This document shows positions 57,231 to 64,000 of a stretch of 64,000 bases of DNA, piece by piece. Location: positions 744,001 through 808,000 of the forward strand of contig JAPFQT010000083.1 in the NCBI GenBank assembly GCA_027627225.1, in the 5' to 3' direction. Below the pieces are notes generated by a model. The model was not told the DNA's origin. It saw only the letters and a program-made list of their open reading frames with translations, and made no database searches. The position numbers were made by a program, and so were the translations under genes. The stretch's first letter is position 1, and each line of letters begins with the position of its first letter. The stretch comes from Congeria kusceri. Lineage: Eukaryota; Mollusca; Bivalvia; Myida; Dreissenidae.

Positions 57231-57342
57231 CTTGGGTGCTGTTTGGCTGCAGGTGGCAGCCATCAAAGCACTCGTCACTGGGCGGTCCTTCCAAGTTCAA
57301 GTCACATGTACAGGTGACATCTGAGGTGTAGCCCTCAGTACT
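57231..57342 (-). CDS. Predicted cysteine-rich exon, unidentified minus-strand gene
   Basis: The acceptor TTTCTCTGTTATTGCAG and the donor GTTAGT bound 112 bp that read STEGYTSDVTCTCDLNLEG, then PPSDECFDGCHLQPNSTQ. Four cysteines in a CxC...CxxxC pattern suggest an extracellular EGF-like or similar small disulphide module. The phase is 0 in and 1 out. The outgoing phase fits the exon at 25018-24935, though that implies a 32-kb intron. A degenerate duplicate exists at 44179-44094. The protein was not identified. Confidence 0.55.
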
Positions 57343-57825
57343 CTGCAATAACAGAGAAACATCGTATACATCAAATACAAAATAACCAACTTCATAGTTC
57401 ATTGAACTGCAATAAATGTAGAATTCATACAATTTCAATACACTGCGCACTTTCTGATTAGGTGTGAGACAAGCAGTAATTGACTACCTGGGTACCTGGC
57501 GCTAAATTACCCAGATACCAAAATTTTTTCTTTTGCTTGAACAGAAACCAGTCAAAATTCATTGTATCAAATTGTATATACAGGCGTTTGAAACAGTTAC
57601 TGTCTTAACTATAAGATAAGTATAATTATAGTAACTAGAAATATACTTCTTTCTACAAAGATATTATTGTATAGTACCAATATATTTATATAATTATGTG
57701 CTAAGTACATAATGCACCCAAAATTGAAAATATTATTTTATACATTGATGTCTTCAACTAATTTTATTTTAAAGCTGTATTGAAGGTTTATAACATATTA
57801 TCAAGGGTATACAGTAATTATTTGC

Positions 57826-58200
57826 AATCCAGATAGTGGAGTTACCCGACGTGATACTTGATTACACTATCTAGATAGCTTATTGATAAGTGTTTCAACA
57901 AGTTTAGTGATACTTATTATAAAGGCCAAAGTCTGATTGCTAAAAAAGGCCAAAAAAATTATTTGTGTTTTTCGGGCAACGGTCTCAAAAAAGTTAGGTA
58001 GGGTCAGGATTGACTTTTTTTTAAGACACATTTGGGTAAAAAAAACTAAAATGAAAATTATCTAAAATCTGACAAACACAGATTTCACTGCAAACAATCG
58101 CCACTAGAAACTTTGGGGTCAGGTTGCCCAAAACACATAAATTATTTGTTGGCCTAACTATTTTAATTGTGCAAAACTAAAAGGTACAATTTTCATTTAC
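57826..58200. repeat. Single-copy homologue of the 79-bp satellite unit, with flanks
   Basis: 57826-57896 aligns to one satellite unit (AGATAGTGGAGTTACCCGAC, ACACTATCTAGATAG, TTATTGATAAGTGTTTC). Both flanks match the satellite flanks at 48.94 and 49.99 kb. It is 71 bp long and diverged. It represents the unexpanded state of the locus in the second duplication copy. Confidence 0.8.
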
Positions 58201-58815
58201 TATACTGAGAAAAAAAAAGAAAGTAGCCACTTATATATCTTATTGTGTTTTGATACCTGTATTTAATAATTTAACAAAAAATCAATCTAACTTTAATCAG
58301 GATGCAACAAAATGCTATCCATTTTTTCTGTATCAATTCCATTTTTATTATTCCACAAAAAAAACATGTGTAAAAATGAAAATCACAGAGAACATAGTCA
58401 AAAAAAAAAGAGGAAATATCCACTTTTAAACCTCCGTATCTTTAAAAACATTATTTTTTATTAGATTTTTAATTTACAAGTATTGATTTAAAGAGCATAG
58501 CCTTACACATGCAAGATCAAATTCATGCTTACTATTAAACCGTCTTCAGTACCGAATAGCCCGCCAATACTTGATTACCTCTTGTGCAGTGAACATAATA
58601 ATGCACTAATTCTGTGCAAGTTTTCGTTGCAATTGATTCTGTGTGATCAATTCGCTATATCATCCAAATCCTGTGAAGTTTCCAAGACATGCTTAAATGT
58701 GGTCAAGCATAACCAGGCATTGTTACTTAGGTAAATCGAAAGATTAATTGCACAAGGGCGACAATTAATTGTCTACTCACACGCTACTGCTTTGTGATTT
58801 TTATTTTTACACTTG
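58201..58815. other. Spacer, no gene seen
   Basis: AT-rich sequence. The plus-strand frame at 58525-58734 has several cysteines but no splice borders or start context, and I do not call it. Confidence 0.4.
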
Positions 58816-60145
58816 CAGTGTTTTTTTTCACCTATAGGGGAATGGTGGCGGGGCCCTTCAGGAGGGGAAAATCGCGTCGTTTTTGACGAAAAGGGGAAAT
58901 TCAGATTCGATACCTTCCTATATAATATATTTATAACAATATTTTTATTCTCACATTTAGGTGTTAATATGAATACACTCTAACATTTTCCATTACACTA
59001 CAGTAAGTTGAATACACAAAGTATTTATTTTATCTGATTAACCGATAAGGCATGTGCATACATAAATACCCAGTTCTAAAACACCATTAATCTTGCTCAA
59101 TTAAACAGAAATTTTACGAGTGACAAAACTCAATTAATATACTCAATACTTAAAACGAAAAACAGTTTGCAATTGGTATTGGTCAGTGTTTAACTGATAT
59201 AATACAGTAATATAATAGTGAAAATATGAGAATTCAATGCAAGCTATTATGACACATAACCATAGGATTTTTATTACATCCTTTAAACTTGGTTGTAACA
59301 TTATGGTAGGCATATTGATAGAATGTATGTGTTACAGTTTTACTAAGTTTCGTTATTTCCAACATACAATTAATGTAAATAGTGAAACAAAATTCCTCCT
59401 ACTCAATATAATAACTCAGTACTCAATTATTTCAAAAATGCAGATATACTTGATTCTTCCAAATTCTATCTATTCAGACTGTTGCTCTGGGTTTGTATTC
59501 ACAAAAGACTGTGACTCTGGCTCATTACACTTGTCATCCTAAGAAATGAAAATATCAGAAAACTATTTTAAAATATAGTACAAAGATTGATGTTAAAACT
59601 ATTTTAATTACATTCGTTATCAAGACTGCATTTAAAACATCTCTTTCAAACCATTTTTTTCAAAAGTTTCAGGAACGTGCACTGAAATGTGGACAAACTG
59701 TTCATTTTGCATATAATCTTACCGTGAGTTGGTCATTTACAGCGCCTGAAGTAGTTTGTTGCAGTGCTGACTGCTTGAATAGAAAGTGTATTTTTTTGCA
59801 CCCTTCCGTGTTTTTTTTATCTATTTTCTTTTTGTAAAATTTCGCGTTGTGCGACATTCTGTAGATTTGTCAATATTCACTTGCATTGCTTATAGGATAT
59901 GCACATAAACCAAGCGTCTAGACAAACAAGGGAAGCCACTCGCGTATACGCGTTTAAACTACGGCACTCACTATTTTCTCGATTACCTTTGCGTGTTTAT
60001 CGTGTTTATTTTTGCATTTTGCAGTGGGGTTTTTTTAACTTCTGGAGGGGAATTTTTAGTGAAAACTAGGGGAAAAATATATACGTTTTTGGGAGGGGAA
60101 TGGGGCCGAATATCGGCCCCAAAATGGCCATAAAAAAAAACACTG
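58816..60145. mobile_element. CAGTG-ended element, long copy
   Basis: It begins CAGTGTTTTTTTTCACC and ends AAAAAAAAACACTG, an inverted pair. Near the left end it has GGGGAATGGTGGCGGGGCCC, and near the right end GGAGGGGAATGGGGCCGAAT, matching the copy at 28463-28868. No 8-bp duplication is evident. The interior frame at 59237-59542 has no recognisable transposase motif. Confidence 0.55.
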
Positions 60146-60165
60146 GAGCCCAAGACTCAAAATGA

Positions 60166-61189
60166 AGCCATGATGCACAGCAGCTGACAGCAGTAGGCCA
60201 ACACAAGCCCCAAGGTTCAGATGACATGAGGATCGATCTCAGTCAGAAGCTGCAGTTCCAAGACATTGTGCAGACACAGCTGAGACCTAAAATAGTTATC
60301 AGCTCCAAGAAGGCTAAGAATCAAAAGGACCTGCGAAAACACACTAAAAGCATGACAGTCAAGCTGACCATTGTCGATTGATTTGTATGGAAATGTCAAT
60401 AATGTTCAAAGGAAAGCGGCTCTGACAATGATGGTGCATGTAATAATCAATGAAAATGTATTAGACCGTGATGTTCACCAAGAGGTAGGGGTGATACATT
60501 ACACATTGGCAAAATATAATGCCTGGAGGGAAAGTGCAGCACTAAGCAAATCGAATAATTGTTTTTACTAACTAAAAGCTGAAGATCTTTACGGAGGCAG
60601 TAAAAAGTGTTTTACTATTTGTTACTAAGTGGGAATGACGGGTCTATGGAAAGAAAGTGTTCTCAAGCAAATGAAATGAAGAGTGTAAGTATGAACTATG
60701 AAGACATACGGCATCGATACCAACAGAGAGGGTGGCAGCCCTGAAACTTTCCATTCAAGGTTAGCTGCAGGGGCTTCATTACACGTGCTGTACAGAGAAT
60801 GCTCATTCCTTGGGAATTGTCGAACAAGAGTAAAAGTCAACTGTTTTTATGTTAGTGTTGAACGCCAAACACTGCTTAAAAGAGCTCCAGCTGGCTGTGG
60901 TACAAGAGGAATGTCAGTGGCTGGAAGCCAACCAAATTACAACATTACCACCCTACCATCCTGTGCCTGTCCTGTGATTAAAAGGGTGAAACAAACTTGA
61001 CTGCACGATAAGTTCCTAGCTGGGTAGAACCTCAGAGTGCTATGGAAGTTAATGAAGTCTGTAATTGATTCAAAGAAATTATTATTTTTAAGAAATGATC
61101 AGCACAGAAATTGGGTTCCACAATGGACAGAGCTGAAGGATGAACTGATGATGCGATATATTAATGCAACTGGAATACTTGAGGAATAA
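60166..61189 (+). pseudogene. Decayed coding region of unknown protein
   Basis: Three separated plus-strand frames look protein-like. 60166-60381 includes DDMRIDLSQKLQFQDIVQTQ and SSKKAKNQKDLRKHTKSM. 60834-60977 includes ELQLAVVQEECQWLEANQ. 61028-61189 includes NDQHRNWVPQWTELKDELM and ends in ILEE. All end in stops, lie in different frames and have no clean splice sites between them. This suggests an old gene or transposon protein damaged by indels. Its left edge abuts the element ending at 60145. No family was recognised. The overlapping frame at 60698-61000 may be one of the shifted readings. Confidence 0.4.
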
Positions 61190-62212
61190 CTGTGAACTAA
61201 ACCTGAATTGCTGTCTTTAAACTATTAATGGACATACAGAACCCAACATTTATTGGTCACTGCATGGCCACTGCAGCACAGCATAGAAATTGTAACATAT
61301 CAGTCTGTGTAAATATTGCCTCCTTAGAATTTCAGCTTGAGAATGGATGTACAAGTTACACTGTAAATACAAGAGAGTCATAAGGGCTGTATATTGTTCA
61401 CCTGGTTCAGCAGTATGATAAACCCTAATTTAAAACTGACCTAGATTTCAACAAGACAATAACTTTGACAATGTTGAAACATAACCTGATAAAAACATGA
61501 AGCTTTTAAATTGTAAACAAGCTTTGAATGGCTTTAAACCTAGTTAACATAGCTTTTTATTCCACATTTGATAATATTCTATTCAAACTTGACCGAGATT
61601 GTGTTGAGGTCATGAAGCTGACCAAACTTTAATCTGTTGTGACCAACCAATCAGATGAAAAATGTATCACTTTTATAGTATTTGTTTCTCAACCTGCATG
61701 ATCCATATGTAAACTACCAAGCTTTTATCAAGGATATCAATATAAAGTTTTAACATAAAATTATGTAGGTGAAATATGAAGCTCCTGGTCAGTAAACAAT
61801 CTGTTCACGTTATTTACCCTAGTTGTTCACTCCACATAATCCTTTTTCAATTTGACCTGTTACCTAGATTTTGTTACCTGATACCACAATAAATCTTTCA
61901 ACCTAATCATGTTACAAATGAAGATGCTAAGGTATATGTTTTCATATTATTTGACCTAGTAACCTAATTTTCACACCAGATGATTGATTCATGCTGAAAT
62001 TTGACCCACATTCAATTGAGCCAAAATATTTTAACACAATGAAAACTGTGACTTGTATAGTATAAAGTGTAGACGACAAAGGTGGAGAGTCCAGTGATCC
62101 TGATAGTTAATCTGGCATTATCAGCCTAGTGAACAAGTTATTATTTTGAAGAAATTCTCAGTTTAATTATCATGCGCACAGCAAACAGACTGATATGATT
62201 ACAAAATAAACA
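61190..62212. other. Spacer with degenerate family C-like units
   Basis: From about 61.8 kb, words such as TATTTGACCTAGTAACCTA and ATTTGACCTGTTACCTAG resemble family C units. The rest is AT-rich and unique. No gene was seen. Confidence 0.4.
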
Positions 62213-62990
62213 AGAGGGACAAAATGGCCCTGGGTCGCTCACCGGAGTTTAATTAATCATTTTGGCTCCTAAAAATGTAATCGCGTGTTATAAGATGTTA
62301 AAGGGGATATATATGATTTCAATATCAACATTTCATTTTGCTCATATTTTGAACAACACAAACAAGAGGACGAATATAATCAAGGAAAGTTAAAATAAAA
62401 TAAAAATACACCATTTTATGTACCATAAATTTTTTTTTTTTTAAATGAACTTTATAACGACAAATTTATTCATAGCGTAATGCAGATACCGATACGTTTA
62501 ATCATATTTTTGGCAGAAACATGTGTTGTTTGAACACATCTGCACAGAACTTAAGTCAACACGCATCAAATATCGGAGATTTCCCAATATTGTACATGTC
62601 TAATGTACATGAATGAGTTATCGACTGTAAGACGAAAGTATTTAATCGGTGTAAAGCTCTAATTTCAAAGACTTTAGAATATCAGTTTTTCTGAACTTTC
62701 ATTCTAGTTTGTTATTCATCAACATTTTATCGGTTTAATTTTACTTTCTTATGTTTCTATAAAACTTTGACGAGATCCTACATACCCTCTTTAACTTTGA
62801 AATAATGTTGACAACAGTTGTAAACAATGGACCACTGACACCCATTGTCTTTAGCAAATCAATACCCATTTTTTTTAGCAAATCAACATAATTTGAAGGA
62901 ATTTTGTAGATAGTCACCCAAAGAACATTTCTGTGAACTTATTTCGAAATCATGAAAATGGTTTCTGACAAGAAGCCATATTAGAACTAC
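62213..62990 (+). repeat. Family C 5' end followed by unique sequence and a family E unit
   Basis: ACAAGAGGGACAAAATGGCC with CTGGGTCGCTCAC is a clear family C 5' hairpin. The expected core is missing. About 550 bp of AT-rich DNA follow, then one family E-like unit at about 62860-62985 (CACCCAAAGAACATTTCTG). Confidence 0.5.
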
Positions 62991-62994
62991 AACT

Positions 62995-63626
62995 TCGCGA
63001 GTCAGATGTGTTGCCTGACATCGGATAGCTTGCGTGAATCCAAATGAAGAAGCACTTGAGGTTAATGCTCAATTTTTGTTTAAACAGATTTATTGAAATC
63101 TTCAAAAGCACTGCACTCTGGCTAATTGCAAAGAAAAGACTAATTAAAACCAAAAATGTGACACAAAAATAAGTATGAAAATTTACAAAGGGCAATAACT
63201 CCAAAAGTATGAGGTGCAGAGTAATGGTTCCTGTGCACTGCACTTTTCCTCAATGATATTTGTCTACCTATGAAGTTTTAAGTTGATAGCTTTCATAGTC
63301 TTAGAGTTATGCTCCGGACAAAAATTAAGTATGAAAATAAACAAAGGGCAATAACTCCAAAAGTATGCGGTGAAGAGTAACGGATCTTGTGCACTGCACT
63401 TCCCCTCAATGAGATCTATCTACCTATGAAGCTTCAAGTTGATAGCTTTCATAGCCTTAGAGTTATACTCCGGGCAAAAATTAAGTAAGAAAATAAACAA
63501 AGGGCAATAACTCCAAAAGTATGAGGTGAGTTATGCTCCGGACAAGCGAAAGGGGACGCCGACACCGCCAACACAGCCAACGCCCGCAAAAGTAGCACCT
63601 ATATGTCGCCTAGTCAGGCGACACAA
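62995..63626 (+). mobile_element. TGTCGCCT-ended tandem-core element, long copy
   Basis: It starts near TTGCCTGACATCGGATAGC and has three units with AAAGGGCAATAACTCCAAAAG and GTGCACTGCAC. It ends at 63604-63622 in a hairpin, TGTCGCCTAGTCAGGCGACA, followed by CAAAA. It is the expanded counterpart of 9355-9772. The frame at 62950-63243 minus follows the repeat. Confidence 0.65.
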
Positions 63627-64000
63627 AAACTGTCCAGTCCCCTGGTGGCCATGTTTTTAACGAATCAAGATAATTTGAAGAAATCTGGTAGATGGCCAGC
63701 CAAGGAACATTTCTGTGAAATTATCTGAAAATCTGTAGTGACCCTGTTGTTTCGGACAGAAAGATTGTCAAAAGTTACTATAAAGTCATATTAGGAAAAC
63801 TGCTGCGCCCTCTGGCAGTGATGTTTTTTAACGAATCAAAATGATTTGAAGGAATTTAGAAGAGCTTCTGTGAAATTATTATAAAATTCTGTAAAAGGTT
63901 TCAGACGAAAAGATTTTTCAATATAGCCATACAAGGAACAATGCCCCGTGGCAGCCATGTTTTTCAATGAATCAAACAGATTTGAAGGAATGTGGTAGAG
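63627..64000 (+). repeat. Family E units running off the window
   Basis: Three units carry GGTGGCCATGTTTTTAACGA, TGATTTGAAGGAATTT and GGAAAACTGCTGCGCCC. The block continues past the right edge. Confidence 0.65.

Larger units (their letters stand above)
54330..57720. repeat. Segmental duplication, copy 2
   Basis: Collinear with 42180-44600, at perhaps 75-80% identity by eye outside insertions. It contains the apparently intact cysteine-rich exon at 57342-57231 and carries the element at 54895-56548. Homology continues to the right as the 79-bp monomer locus, so the original unit extended to about 58.2 kb. Confidence 0.75.

Noticed and set aside
59237..59542. 101-residue plus-strand frame as a transposase
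   Set aside because: No catalytic or zinc-finger motif visible; low-complexity AT-rich content inside the CAGTG element.

Overview
The window looks like gene-poor, AT-rich, repeat-saturated nuclear DNA of a bivalve mollusc, possibly a dreissenid. The grounds are introns with GT-AG borders, a B-box/coiled-coil/beta-propeller gene of the expanded molluscan TRIM-like type, a fold-back MITE at 17.5 kb of a type I associate with Dreissena, tRNA-derived short elements, and dense mosaics of dispersed repeats with tandem cores. The species call is inference. No prokaryotic, viral, rRNA or CRISPR feature was seen.

Genes. The only gene read nearly end to end is a minus-strand TRIM-like gene at 22043-15081: three exons with matching splice phases, two B-boxes, a coiled coil and a C-terminal propeller. 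One missing T in the first B-box breaks its frame. The rest is scattered small exons. On the minus strand, open segments with good splice borders lie at 57342-57231, 25018-24935, 23439-23339, 8530-8399, 6237-6178 and 5731-5684. Their phases fit when joined in that order, so they may be one long gene with the TRIM-like gene nested in an intron, or parts of two genes; the protein is not recognised. A plus-strand exon-like frame lies at 27898-28098 and a decayed coding region at 60166-61189.

Repeats, left to right. 0-5.3 kb: tandem-core elements with a pogo-like MITE and a nested insertion. 5.5-8.9 kb: mostly unique intron-like DNA with three short exons. 8.9-14.3 kb: end modules and two large tandem-core elements. 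14.3-22.3 kb: the TRIM-like gene, its first intron filled with a fold-back MITE, a tandem-core element and a nested 920-bp element. 22.9-32.4 kb: MITEs, a SINE with target duplications and further tandem-core families. 32.5-35.9 kb: a large fold-back structure with arms near 0.9 kb. 35.9-42.1 kb: more mosaics, including a hAT-type MITE with an 8-bp target duplication. 42.2-50.1 kb and 54.3-58.3 kb: two collinear copies of a segmental duplication, with a third fragment at 38.0-38.4 kb. The first copy holds a 13-copy, 79-bp satellite whose single-copy counterpart survives in the second, and an unusual region of palindromic words. 58.8-64 kb: a CAGTG-ended element, the decayed coding region and more mosaics.

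Most dispersed families share one plan: a short 5' hairpin, a tandem core of roughly 110-300 bp units, and a 3' hairpin followed by CTAA. I read them as non-autonomous Helitron-like elements related to the bivalve pearl families. The sequence shows the structure; the class is inference.
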